Of a DNA stretch of 25,281 nt, positions 7,699-14,601 are shown piece by piece. A program made the translations under genes and the position numbers. The stretch's first letter is position 1, and the number at the start of each line of letters is the position of its first letter. Below the pieces are notes generated by a model. The model saw only the letters and a program-made list of their open reading frames with translations. It had not been told where the DNA came from and ran no database searches. Source of the stretch: an uncultured Ezakiella sp. (lineage in GTDB: Bacteria > Bacillota > Clostridia > Tissierellales > Peptoniphilaceae); NCBI GenBank assembly GCA_947293975.1, contig CAMYPV010000012.1:1-25281 (forward strand), in the 5' to 3' direction.

Positions 7699-9265
7699 TC
7701 TCATACACTTTGTCAAATTTTTTTATCATATCATCATTCAGATGATGACTGACCATTATGAGCGTTAAATTTTTATCATTCAAAAGATTGTTTTCTATTA
7801 TCTCTCGATTTTCTTTGTCAAGCGCACTTGTTCCTTCATCAATTAAAAGCATATCGCATCCTTGTAAAAGCGATCGTGCAACTGCAATTCTTTGTTTTTC
7901 TCCACCAGAAATACTCTTGCCATTATCTCCAACTATTGTATCCAATCCATTTGCTTGGAATTCTAAAAATTTTTGTAATGAGGATTTTGTAAGTGCATCT
8001 TTAATTTCATTATTCGAAAAACTTTTACCTAGGGTTAGGTTTTCTCTTATTGTATCATTAAATAAATATATATCCTGTGAAACATATCCGATATTATAAT
8101 CAATCGCATCTTTTTCTTTAGCTACACCATCATAAAGTACATCGCCTTCATAGTCATCAATAATGCCCATTATAATTTTTAAAATTGTTGACTTGCCACT
8201 ACCAGATTTTCCAACTATTGCATATTTATGATTTTTCTTAAATTCCATATTTATATTATTTAAAACTTCTTTTTCATCATAACTATAAGAGATATTTTTT
8301 AATTCTATTTTATCTTTAAAACTTAACTCCCTTTCTTTAATATTATTGTCTTTAATAATTTCAAAATATGATCTTGACTGTACAATACTATTTTTTGCAT
8401 TTACAAAGTTATTTATTCCATTACTTACTCCGCCAATCAAATTTGCAGCTCCTGCTATTACAGCCACACCAATCCTTCCATAAACCGCAAGCACAACAAC
8501 TAAAACTTCTGATAAAACTTGCAAAAATATACTGATGTAACCCATAATGCATTCTAAAATTTCCACAATATAATTTTGCCTGAATTTTGCATCTTCACTA
8601 ATATTGCTTGCCTCTGCTCCTTTTGAAACATACCAATTCTTTCTATTTAGTATTTTAAGTATACTTATGCCATATAATAAATCCTTAAATTTACCCATTG
8701 CAATTGATTGAGCTTGTAAATTTTCTGTACCTAGCTTTTCAAATTTATCTTCAAAAATCTTTGGCATATACCACATAATTAATGTTGTAATTATTGCAAA
8801 TATAAAAAGATAAATATCAATATAAACTAGAGCAATTATGCTCCACAAAATCTGTGCAATTCTTCCCAGCATATTAAACAGTGGCTCCCAACAAAGTCTT
8901 GTTATCTCACTTATATTATGTGTTACATACGAAATATAATCACTCTTGTCCGACTTATATATATTTGAAATCTTATCATTGTAAAAACTTAAATAAATAT
9001 CATTTCTGACATCGTTGTTAAATATTCTAATTGCATCTGCTCTTTTATATGCTTCAAAGCTACATATAAGAAAGTATATTCCCCATGTAATAAAAGAAAT
9101 GAATGTCCATTTTATAAACAAATTAAAATTTAGCTTAATAGCACCATCAAAAGCATTTATAGCAAAAAGCTGCACAAGAACCTGGCAGCCCCACATAATA
9201 ATTTGCAAAAATACAACAGATAGAAATGCCCATTTATTCTTTAATATATATTTTTTGTAATTCAT
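7694..9265 (-). CDS. ABC transporter, fused permease and ATPase (exporter type)
   Basis: A 523-aa ABC exporter half-transporter. The membrane domain covers about residues 1-300, with hydrophobic segments near 12-35, 51-70, 133-167 and 235-283. The ATPase domain is 320-523: Walker A GKSGSGKST (352-360), Q-loop YVSQD (Gln397), signature SISGGE (451-456), Walker B MLLIDE (472-477) and the switch histidine in MVSHH. The catalytic Glu is present, so the site looks active. The start at 9265 is chosen because GGAGG lies 7 bases upstream; the ATG at 9271 is too close. The C-terminus is cut short (VYEI) at the junction with a gene fragment. Together with the neighbouring ABC gene it may form a heterodimer. 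The substrate is unknown; a peptide is my guess. Confidence 0.9.
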   Translation of the reverse strand: MNYKKYILKNKWAFLSVVFLQIIMWGCQVLVQLFAINAFDGAIKLNFNLFIKWTFISFITWGIYFLICSFEAYKRADAIRIFNNDVRNDIYLSFYNDKISNIYKSDKSDYISYVTHNISEITRLCWEPLFNMLGRIAQILWSIIALVYIDIYLFIFAIITTLIMWYMPKIFEDKFEKLGTENLQAQSIAMGKFKDLLYGISILKILNRKNWYVSKGAEASNISEDAKFRQNYIVEILECIMGYISIFLQVLSEVLVVVLAVYGRIGVAVIAGAANLIGGVSNGINNFVNAKNSIVQSRSYFEIIKDNNIKERELSFKDKIELKNISYSYDEKEVLNNINMEFKKNHKYAIVGKSGSGKSTILKIIMGIIDDYEGDVLYDGVAKEKDAIDYNIGYVSQDIYLFNDTIRENLTLGKSFSNNEIKDALTKSSLQKFLEFQANGLDTIVGDNGKSISGGEKQRIAVARSLLQGCDMLLIDEGTSALDKENREIIENNLLNDKNLTLIMVSHHLNDDMIKKFDKVYEI

Positions 9266-9316
9266 GAGCATTCCTCCTTCGTTTTTATATTACGCTTAAT
9301 TTCTTCTAGCAAATAC

Positions 9317-9340
9317 ACTATACCGCATGCAAAATATTTA
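9317..9340 (-). repeat. 24-base repeat carrying a promoter spacer and -10 box (second copy at 7409-7432)
   Basis: This block is identical to 7409-7432, where it forms the spacer and TATAGT of a promoter. Here the -35 hexamer is replaced by AGGCGT, the end of the ABC gene to the right, whose stop TAA is the first codon of the repeat. TATAGT lies 51 bases before the ATG of the ABC gene ending at 7694, so a weak internal promoter is possible. Confidence 0.85.
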
Positions 9341-10954
9341 CGCCTTTGGTTTTTCTGTTACTGTAACTGTTTTATTTTTTATTTCGACTACATGTGTGCA
9401 ATAATTCATGATATCTTTGTTATGGCTAATGATAAAAATTATTCTATCATCAACATTTTTTAATACTTCGCTCATTAGTTCGGTTTCAGTTTCTTTATCG
9501 AGCGAACTTGTTGGTTCGTCAAGTATTACAATTTTTGCATCTTCTGTAAAATATCTTGAAAGTGCGATACGCTGTTTATCCCCACCCGATAAATTGGCAC
9601 CATTTTCTACAATTATTTCATCAAGATTTTTAAATTTTGACAAGAATGGCATATTCTCATAAATTTGTTTTGCAATCGGTTTTCGTCCAAAATTTAAATT
9701 GTTATAAATTGTATCTGTAATTATCGGTGTATTTTGTGAATAATAAGATATTGATTTTAGATATTCAGAATTTTTGATATCTTCAATAGGTATCTCATTT
9801 ATATAAATTCCCTTTGCATTTCTATATTTAGGAATTAATTTTACAAGTGTACTTTTTCCTGTTCCACTCTCACCCATTATGCCGACAATATCCCCAGCTT
9901 TAAACTCCATCTTAATATCATTTAATAGATTTTTGTCTAAAATATCCACGGATTTTATATCAAATTTTATTGATTTAATATCTTGTGGCATATCCATAAC
10001 ACCGTCTTCTTCTTTAAATTCAATAAGTGTTTTTAAATAATCATCTGCCGCCTTTACATCTGCAAAGCCAAGATTTGTCCACGATAATCCTCTAATTGCA
10101 TTTGAAAAATAAGGAAATACAAGCATTACATAAACAACTCCACCAAATGCATCCTTATTTGAGAGAGCAAGTGCTGCTAAGAAGATTATAGTTAAATTTT
10201 GAATTATTTGATTTAAACCAATTAATAATCCTGATACACCATTTGCAACATAATTAACTTTTTTACGTACGCCTTCTGATCTTAAGATATTTTTTGCAAG
10301 TGTTGGAAGAAGTCTTTCATTCTCTGGATTTTGTTTTATAAAATCCACTTGCGACACAACAGAATTTATATTTCTGTGCGATTCTGAACTTGCGTTTCTT
10401 AAATTGACAGATAATTCCGCAAGCTTTTTATTAAGTATTTTAAATCCAAAGTAATGGATAGGAAGTGTTATAAACATCAAGATTGCAGCAATATGATTAA
10501 GTGTCCACGCTAAATATATTGTAACTACAATTGTAACAATATTTACAACAAGTGTTGGTATTACATCAAAATAAAATGACGCGTATGCCTCAGCTGCATT
10601 ATATACAAGTTCTCTAATCGCAGTTGGACCATCGGTAATATATTTATCATATTTTAATTTAAATACATCTTTATATAAAACATCACTCGCTCTTCCATGA
10701 TATTGCTGAATCAATTGATTTTTTGTAAATACAGAAATAAAATCAACAATATAACCTGCAACAAGAAGTCCAATTACCATTAAAATATCTTTAACACCAA
10801 TCGAACCAACATTCTCAACTACATTATTAAGTGTAATTGGTGCAAAGACAAATAAAATTGCTGACAACAAACAAAGAGAAAGAAGCAATATAAAACCAGG
10901 TGCATTCACAATCCTACGCATATTTCTCTTTTTAATCTTCAAATCATTTTTCAT
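9338..10954 (-). CDS. ABC transporter, fused permease and ATPase (exporter type)
   Basis: A 538-aa ABC exporter half-transporter from the ATG at 10954. Hydrophobic segments lie near residues 20-43, 55-76, 130-172 and 236-290. The ATPase domain runs from about 330: Walker A GESGTGKST (361-369), Q-loop YYSQN (Gln407), signature NLSGGDKQR (454-462), Walker B IVILDE (475-480), D-loop SSLD and the switch histidine in IISHN. All catalytic residues are present. The ATG lies 13 bases from GGAAGGA; a TTG at 10960 is better spaced and would add two residues; the open frame reaches 11023 without a better site. It overlaps the upstream 32-codon frame by 11 bases. It is 72 bases from the next ABC gene; both sets of nucleotide-site residues are intact, so either homodimers or a heterodimer are possible. 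Substrate unknown. Confidence 0.9.
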   Translation of the reverse strand: MKNDLKIKKRNMRRIVNAPGFILLLSLCLLSAILFVFAPITLNNVVENVGSIGVKDILMVIGLLVAGYIVDFISVFTKNQLIQQYHGRASDVLYKDVFKLKYDKYITDGPTAIRELVYNAAEAYASFYFDVIPTLVVNIVTIVVTIYLAWTLNHIAAILMFITLPIHYFGFKILNKKLAELSVNLRNASSESHRNINSVVSQVDFIKQNPENERLLPTLAKNILRSEGVRKKVNYVANGVSGLLIGLNQIIQNLTIIFLAALALSNKDAFGGVVYVMLVFPYFSNAIRGLSWTNLGFADVKAADDYLKTLIEFKEEDGVMDMPQDIKSIKFDIKSVDILDKNLLNDIKMEFKAGDIVGIMGESGTGKSTLVKLIPKYRNAKGIYINEIPIEDIKNSEYLKSISYYSQNTPIITDTIYNNLNFGRKPIAKQIYENMPFLSKFKNLDEIIVENGANLSGGDKQRIALSRYFTEDAKIVILDEPTSSLDKETETELMSEVLKNVDDRIIFIISHNKDIMNYCTHVVEIKNKTVTVTEKPKA

Positions 10955-11042
10955 TTTCAAAACACATCCTTCCACAATTTTTATAATAATCACAATCCTT
11001 AAACTCTTTATCATCAGAAGCATTAAATGAATTTATTCTCAT
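10944..11042 (-). pseudogene. Small Cys-rich frame, probably the C-terminal remnant of a radical-SAM/SPASM maturase
   Basis: A 32-codon frame opens with ATG at 11042 and ends with TGA inside the start region of the ABC gene. Its second half reads FKDCDYYKNCGRMCFENEK. The C-x5-C-x3-C spacing with the DYY and CGR residues resembles the last iron-sulfur-binding segment of SPASM domains, found at the C-terminus of radical-SAM peptide maturases. The frame stays open for 13 more codons upstream, then meets a TAG, and no radical-SAM CxxxCxxC core is visible. The ATG has only a distant AAGGA. It could instead be a real small peptide (even a precursor). The overlap with the ABC start is typical of co-translated operon partners. 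Confidence 0.4.
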
Positions 11043-11125
11043 GTTAATAGTTAAATCCTTATATTTAAATTTAAGCTGCCCCTAATCATATTTGCGTTTC
11101 ATAAGATATGTAATCCATATCTCAT

Positions 11126-11154
11126 ATCATAATTCTTAATTGGCTCTTTGTCAA
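11126..11154 (-). promoter_or_regulatory. Strong sigma-A-type promoter of the ABC unit
   Basis: On the minus strand TTGACA (11154-11149, exact consensus), a 17-base spacer and TATGAT (11131-11126) form the best promoter upstream of the ABC genes. Transcription would begin near 11119, about 165 bases before the ABC start. The -35 box lies in the IS-like end at 11142-11192. Confidence 0.75.
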
Positions 11155-11192
11155 TAGTTGTGGTATATTCCTACTGCCATTAGTGTAGAGCC
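11142..11192. repeat. 51-base element with GGCTCT/AGAGCC ends, resembling joined ISL3-family termini
   Basis: The block starts GGCTCTTTGTCAATAG and ends GTGTAGAGCC; with one more base pair on each side the arms form an 8-bp inverted repeat (TTGGCTCT at 11140-11147, AGAGCCAA at 11187-11194). From memory, GGCTCTTTGTCAA is the terminal sequence of ISL3-family insertion sequences. There is no transposase, and the 8 bases flanking each side do not match, so this is at most a relic. Confidence 0.35.
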
Positions 11193-11202
11193 AAAGATTT
11201 TA

Positions 11203-11234
11203 TGTAAACAAAAAGACGGTTCAAAACCGTCTTT
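11203..11234 (-). terminator. Intrinsic terminator of the S10-spc-alpha superoperon
   Basis: A perfect 10-bp stem (AAAGACGGTT, loop TTG, AACCGTCTTT; 11234-11212 in the minus direction) is followed by TTGTTTACAT. It starts 6 bases after the rplQ stop. A near copy lies at 7481-7520. Confidence 0.92.
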
Positions 11235-11239
11235 AAAAT

Positions 11240-11578
11240 TTATACCATTTCAATTATACACATTTCAGCTGCATCGCCACGGCGTACACCTGTTTTAATA
11301 ATTCTTGTATATCCACCGTTTCTTGATTCATACTTAGCGTTGTATTCTGTGAATACTTTTTTTGCTGCCTCATTATCGAATAGGAATGAGTTGACTTGTC
11401 TTTTTGCGTGTAGATCATTTCTCTTGCCGAGTGTGACCATTTTATCTGCAAGTCTTCTTAGTTCCTTTGCTTTTTCTACTGTTGTCACGATTCTTCCGTG
11501 TAATAGTAGCGAGGTTGTCATGTTTCTAAGCATTGCTTTTCTATGGTCGGACTTGAGTCCTAATTTTCTGTGCGCCAT
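11240..11578 (-). CDS. rplQ: 50S ribosomal protein L17 (bL17)
   Basis: A 112-aa large-subunit protein on the solvent side near the exit tunnel, complete and of the short bacterial form. The N-terminal MAHRKLGLKSDHRKAMLRNM stretch and the C-terminal GGYTRIIKTGVRRGDAAEMCIIEMV are typical. It is the last gene of the alpha operon, 14 bases after rpoA and 6 bases before the terminator. AGGAGG precedes the start. Confidence 0.97.
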   Translation of the reverse strand: MAHRKLGLKSDHRKAMLRNMTTSLLLHGRIVTTVEKAKELRRLADKMVTLGKRNDLHAKRQVNSFLFDNEAAKKVFTEYNAKYESRNGGYTRIIKTGVRRGDAAEMCIIEMV

Positions 11579-11592
11579 ACAATCCTCCTTGA

Positions 11593-12546
11593 TTATTCTT
11601 CTCTCAAACTAAGACCGATATCGTCTAGCTTGTTCTTTATTTCTTCTAAACTTTTTTTACCAAGATTTCTTACGCCTAGCATGTCTGTTTCTGATTTATT
11701 TACTAATTCAGATACTTTGTTTATGCCATCGCGTTTCAAGCAATTAAAACTTCTTACCGAGAGTTCAAGTTGGTCGATATCCATATCAAGTAGGATGCCT
11801 TTTTGTCTTTCGCCTCTGATTTTTAATATGCCCTTTGTATCTACATCTTCAACTAAATCTGCAAATAGATTTAGATGTTCGATCAAAATTCTTGCTCCAA
11901 AAGAAATAGCTGAGTCCCCATCAATTGTACCATTAGTCCAAACTTCCATAATCAATTTATCGTAGTCTGTCATTTGTCCTACTCTTGTATTTTCAATGTG
12001 GAAATTAACTTTTTTAACTGGTGTAAAAGCTGAGTCGATAGGAATATCTGTAATGCTTACAGTTTTGCCTTCTTCTGCAACTGCTTTGTTCTTTTCTTGA
12101 AGAACATAGCCTCTGCCATGTTTTAAATCCATATCTATTGATAGATGTCCACCCTTATTTACTGTTGCAATATGATGGTCGAGATTGATTACATCGCAGT
12201 CGCTTCCAGTTACAATGTCTGCACCTGTTACTTCTTTTGGTCCTTTTACATCGATTGATAATAATAGATTATCTTTGGTATAGCTTTTTATTGCTAATCC
12301 TTTTATGTTTAGTATTATTTCGGGAACGTCTTCAAGTACTCCTGGTATTGTTGAGAATTCATGAAGCACTCCTTGGATTCTTATATTAGAAATTGAAGAT
12401 CCAGGTAGGCTTGACAACAAAACTCTTCTCATTGAGTTGCCAAGTGTTGTTCCATATCCTCTTTCTAATGGTTCGATCGCTATTTTGCAATAGCTTTTAT
12501 CTTCGCTTTCTTCTAGTATGCGTACTGAAGGTTTTTCAATTTCCAT
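11593..12546 (-). CDS. rpoA: RNA polymerase alpha subunit
   Basis: A 317-aa subunit that dimerises to nucleate RNA polymerase assembly. The N-terminal domain shows ERGYGTTLGNSMRRVLLSSLPG (about 28-49), the dimerisation and beta-contact region. The C-terminal DNA-binding domain begins near residue 245 and contains LSVRSFNCLKR, with the arginine equivalent to E. coli Arg265 (UP-element contact), and VRNLGKKSLEEIKNKL. The gene follows rpsK by 27 bases with no rpsD in between, unlike many clostridial alpha operons. AAAGGGGGATGACTC precedes the start. Confidence 0.98.
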   Translation of the reverse strand: MEIEKPSVRILEESEDKSYCKIAIEPLERGYGTTLGNSMRRVLLSSLPGSSISNIRIQGVLHEFSTIPGVLEDVPEIILNIKGLAIKSYTKDNLLLSIDVKGPKEVTGADIVTGSDCDVINLDHHIATVNKGGHLSIDMDLKHGRGYVLQEKNKAVAEEGKTVSITDIPIDSAFTPVKKVNFHIENTRVGQMTDYDKLIMEVWTNGTIDGDSAISFGARILIEHLNLFADLVEDVDTKGILKIRGERQKGILLDMDIDQLELSVRSFNCLKRDGINKVSELVNKSETDMLGVRNLGKKSLEEIKNKLDDIGLSLREE

Positions 12547-12573
12547 GAGTCATCCCCCTTTAAAAGTTTGTCA

Positions 12574-12966
12574 CTAGACTCTTCTGCGCTTTGGTGGTCT
12601 GCATCCATTGTGTGGAATTGGAGTTTCATCTTTGATTAATGTAACTTCAAGTCCAGCTGCTTGCAGAGCTCTTATTGCAGATTCTCTTCCGCTGCCAGGT
12701 CCCTTTACATAGACTTCAACATATTTTAGGCCGTGTTCCATAGCTTTTCTTGTTGCTGCTTCAGCTGCTTCTTGAGCTGCGAATGGAGTTGATTTTCTAC
12801 TTCCTCTAAATCCTAGTCCACCTGCTGATGCCCAGCTAATTACATTGCCTTGCATGTCTGATAAGGTAACCATGGTGTTATTGAAAGAAGATGAAATATG
12901 AGCTTGACCTCTTTCGATGTTCTTTCTGGCTCTTCTTCTTACTCTTGTTTGTTTAGCCTTTGCCAT
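12574..12966 (-). CDS. rpsK: 30S ribosomal protein S11 (uS11)
   Basis: A 130-aa platform protein next to the mRNA exit. SSFNNTMVTLSDMQGNVISW, GGLGFRGSRKSTPFAAQ, KGPGSGRESAIRAL and the C-terminal DETPIPHNGCRPPKRRRV are diagnostic and complete. It lies 11 bases after rpsM and has an AGGAGG-type site. Confidence 0.98.
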   Translation of the reverse strand: MAKAKQTRVRRRARKNIERGQAHISSSFNNTMVTLSDMQGNVISWASAGGLGFRGSRKSTPFAAQEAAEAATRKAMEHGLKYVEVYVKGPGSGRESAIRALQAAGLEVTLIKDETPIPHNGCRPPKRRRV

Positions 12967-12977
12967 TTCTACCTCCT

Positions 12978-13322
12978 TTATCTATTATTGCCTTTTCTGG
13001 TTCTAGCGTTTGTCTTGGTTCTTTGTCCTCTTACTGGAAGATTTCTTCTATGACGGACGCCTCTGTAGCAGCCGATTTCACGTAGACGCTTAATGTTTAA
13101 AGCGATGTCACGTCTTAAATCACCTTCTACCTTAACATCTTCCATTGCTGATCTGATTTTTGCAGTATCCGCTTCAGTAAGATCTTTAACTCTAATATCA
13201 GGGCTAACACCTGCTTCAGCTAAAATTCTTTTAGATGTAGCACGTCCAATTCCGAAAATGTATGTTAGTCCGATTTCTATTCTTTTATCTCTAGGTAGGT
13301 CAATACCTGCAATTCTTGCCAT
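12978..13322 (-). CDS. rpsM: 30S ribosomal protein S13 (uS13)
   Basis: A 114-aa head protein that makes bridges to the large subunit and contacts the P-site tRNA with its C-terminal tail. MARIAGIDLPRDKRIEIGLTYIFGIG and the basic tail RHRRNLPVRGQRTKTNARTR are characteristic. The GGAGGACAAATAATG start is clear. It follows rpmJ by 12 bases. Confidence 0.98.
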   Translation of the reverse strand: MARIAGIDLPRDKRIEIGLTYIFGIGRATSKRILAEAGVSPDIRVKDLTEADTAKIRSAMEDVKVEGDLRRDIALNIKRLREIGCYRGVRHRRNLPVRGQRTKTNARTRKGNNR

Positions 13323-13334
13323 TATTTGTCCTCC

Positions 13335-13448
13335 TTAACCCTGTACTTGTTTATGCTTAGGGTTTTCACAGATTACCATCACTTTTCCTTTTCTTTTAAT
13401 GATTTTGCATTTATCGCAAATCTTTTTAACAGATGGTCTTACTTTCAT
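13335..13448 (-). CDS. rpmJ: 50S ribosomal protein L36 (bL36), zinc-binding form
   Basis: A 37-codon gene. It reads MKVRPSVKKICDKCKIIKRK and then GKVMVICENPKHKQVQG. Cys11, Cys14, Cys27 and His32 form the zinc site of the C+ type. GGGGAT lies upstream of the ATG. It sits 17 bases after infA and 12 bases before rpsM, its usual place. Confidence 0.97.
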   Translation of the reverse strand: MKVRPSVKKICDKCKIIKRKGKVMVICENPKHKQVQG

Positions 13449-13465
13449 GTTAATTCATCCCCTTT

Positions 13466-13684
13466 TTATTTGTTTCTCCAGGTGATTCTTCCTTTTGTCA
13501 AATCATATGGTGACAACTCCATTGTTACCTTGTCTCCAGGTAACACACGGATGTTGTTCATTCTTAATTTGCCGGATAAATGGCCCATAATTTCATAGCC
13601 ATTGTCTAATTTCACCTTAAATATAGCGTTTGGCAGTGCGTCGACTACAACGCCCTCTACCTCTATTGTGTTCTTTTTTGACAT
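13466..13684 (-). CDS. infA: Translation initiation factor IF-1
   Basis: A 72-aa OB-fold protein that blocks the A site during initiation. It shows IEVEGVVVDALPNAIFKVKLDN, GHLSGKLRMNNIRVLPGDKV and the C-terminal SPYDLTKGRITWR, full length. GGGGGA lies 10 bases before the ATG, inside the end of the KOW gene, which overlaps infA by 22 bases. Translation of infA is thus likely coupled to the KOW gene. Confidence 0.98.
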   Translation of the reverse strand: MSKKNTIEVEGVVVDALPNAIFKVKLDNGYEIMGHLSGKLRMNNIRVLPGDKVTMELSPYDLTKGRITWRNK

Positions 13685-13953
13685 AAATGTCCAGTCCCCC
13701 TATTATTGTACCCTTGTGTTAGAGCCTTTAGTTTTTTGTTAGTAAGAGTAAAATCTTTATCACTAAAAGCATTATCATTTGTAAAGCTAAGATGCATAAT
13801 CTTTTTCTTTTTAGGAGAATCGATTTTTCTCAAATCTCCATCAGCAATTGTGCAATATTTTTCATCAATAACATCGACAACTACGAAAAATCTAAACTTG
13901 TCTCTACCTGCCTTACTTCTAACTATCGCTCCTGGTACTATTTTATTAATCAT
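13663..13953 (-). CDS. KOW-domain RNA-binding protein, L14e-like
   Basis: A 96-aa protein of the small KOW family often annotated as L14E/L6E/L27E-like in Firmicutes. The N-terminal half carries the KOW core, PGAIVRSKAGRDKFRFFVVV (7-26), then ADGDLRKIDSPKKKKIMHL. Its place between adk and infA is the usual one for this family, but map, which normally stands next to it, is absent. The start overlaps the adk stop by 8 bases. The last 15 or so residues (from YNNRGTG) are read over the infA ribosome binding site and start, and look like a non-conserved extension. A role in ribosome assembly or translation is inferred only from the KOW fold and location. Confidence 0.88.
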   Translation of the reverse strand: MINKIVPGAIVRSKAGRDKFRFFVVVDVIDEKYCTIADGDLRKIDSPKKKKIMHLSFTNDNAFSDKDFTLTNKKLKALTQGYNNRGTGHLCQKRTQ

Positions 13954-14599
13954 TTAGATTATCAAGTCCTCTAAATATTTCAGCACTAACTTCTTCAAGT
14001 TTTTTATTGCCATCAATGTTAAGCACTATACCAAATTGATTGTAATAATCAATTAGGGGGCTCGTTTCAGTTTCGTACACACCAATACGCTTTAACACTG
14101 TTTCTTCTTTGTCGTCTTCACGTTGGTATAACTCTCCACCACAGTGATCACATACGCCTTCTACCTTTGGTGGATAGTTTGAAACATGAAAGCTTGCTTT
14201 GCAATCTTTGCACATTCTTCTGCCTGTGATTCTGTCAACAAGAGAATTTTTATCAACGTCTATATTTACAACTGCATCAAGTTTTTCACTTTGTGACTTC
14301 AAAAAATCTGTAAGAGCAGCTGCTTGATCTAAGTTTCTTGGGAAACCGTCAAGCAAGAAGCCGTTCTTAACATCATCTTGACTCAATCTGTCCTTAACAA
14401 GTTCAATTGTCAAATCATCTGGAACAAGTTGTCCCTTGTTCATATATGTTTGAGCTTTCTTGCCAAGTTCAGTTTGATTTCTTAAATGTTCTCTAAATAT
14501 ATCTCCCGTTGAAATATGTGGGATATTATATCTTTCTTTAATGAATGTCGCTTGTGAACCTTTACCTGCTCCTGGTGGTCCTAGTAATATTAATCTCAT
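13946..14599 (-). CDS. adk: Adenylate kinase, zinc-LID type
   Basis: Cytosolic ATP + AMP to 2 ADP phosphotransferase, 217 aa (long form). Walker A is GPPGAGKGS (7-15); STGDIFREHLR (30-40) and DGFPRN (84-89) bind AMP. The LID carries Cys130, Cys133, Cys150 and Cys153, a structural zinc site typical of Gram-positive enzymes. Conserved arginines in ITGRRMC and LKRIGVYE are present. The start is 2 bases after the secY stop. Confidence 0.98.
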   Translation of the reverse strand: MRLILLGPPGAGKGSQATFIKERYNIPHISTGDIFREHLRNQTELGKKAQTYMNKGQLVPDDLTIELVKDRLSQDDVKNGFLLDGFPRNLDQAAALTDFLKSQSEKLDAVVNIDVDKNSLVDRITGRRMCKDCKASFHVSNYPPKVEGVCDHCGGELYQREDDKEETVLKRIGVYETETSPLIDYYNQFGIVLNIDGNKKLEEVSAEIFRGLDNLND

Positions 14600-14601
14600 A
14601 A

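Larger units (their letters stand above)
11024..11239. other. Intergenic region between rplQ and the ABC unit
   Basis: In the minus direction this region holds the rplQ terminator, the IS-like 51-base element with the outward TTGACA, a 7-bp inverted repeat (AGATATG at 11104-11110, CATATCT at 11116-11122) just below the -10 box, and the start of the 32-codon Cys-rich frame. It marks the boundary between the core ribosomal operon and the accessory block. Confidence 0.75.

Noticed and set aside
11050..11125. Longer radical-SAM gene upstream of the Cys-rich frame
   Set aside because: The frame meets a TAG 13 codons above the ATG, and other frames have stops; no CxxxCxxC motif is visible.
11142..11192. 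Complete insertion sequence or MITE with target-site duplication
   Set aside because: No transposase, and the 8 flanking bases on the two sides differ; kept only as a possible relic.
13326..13598. Plus-strand frame across rpmJ and infA
   Set aside because: Mirror of conserved ribosomal genes; no coding features.
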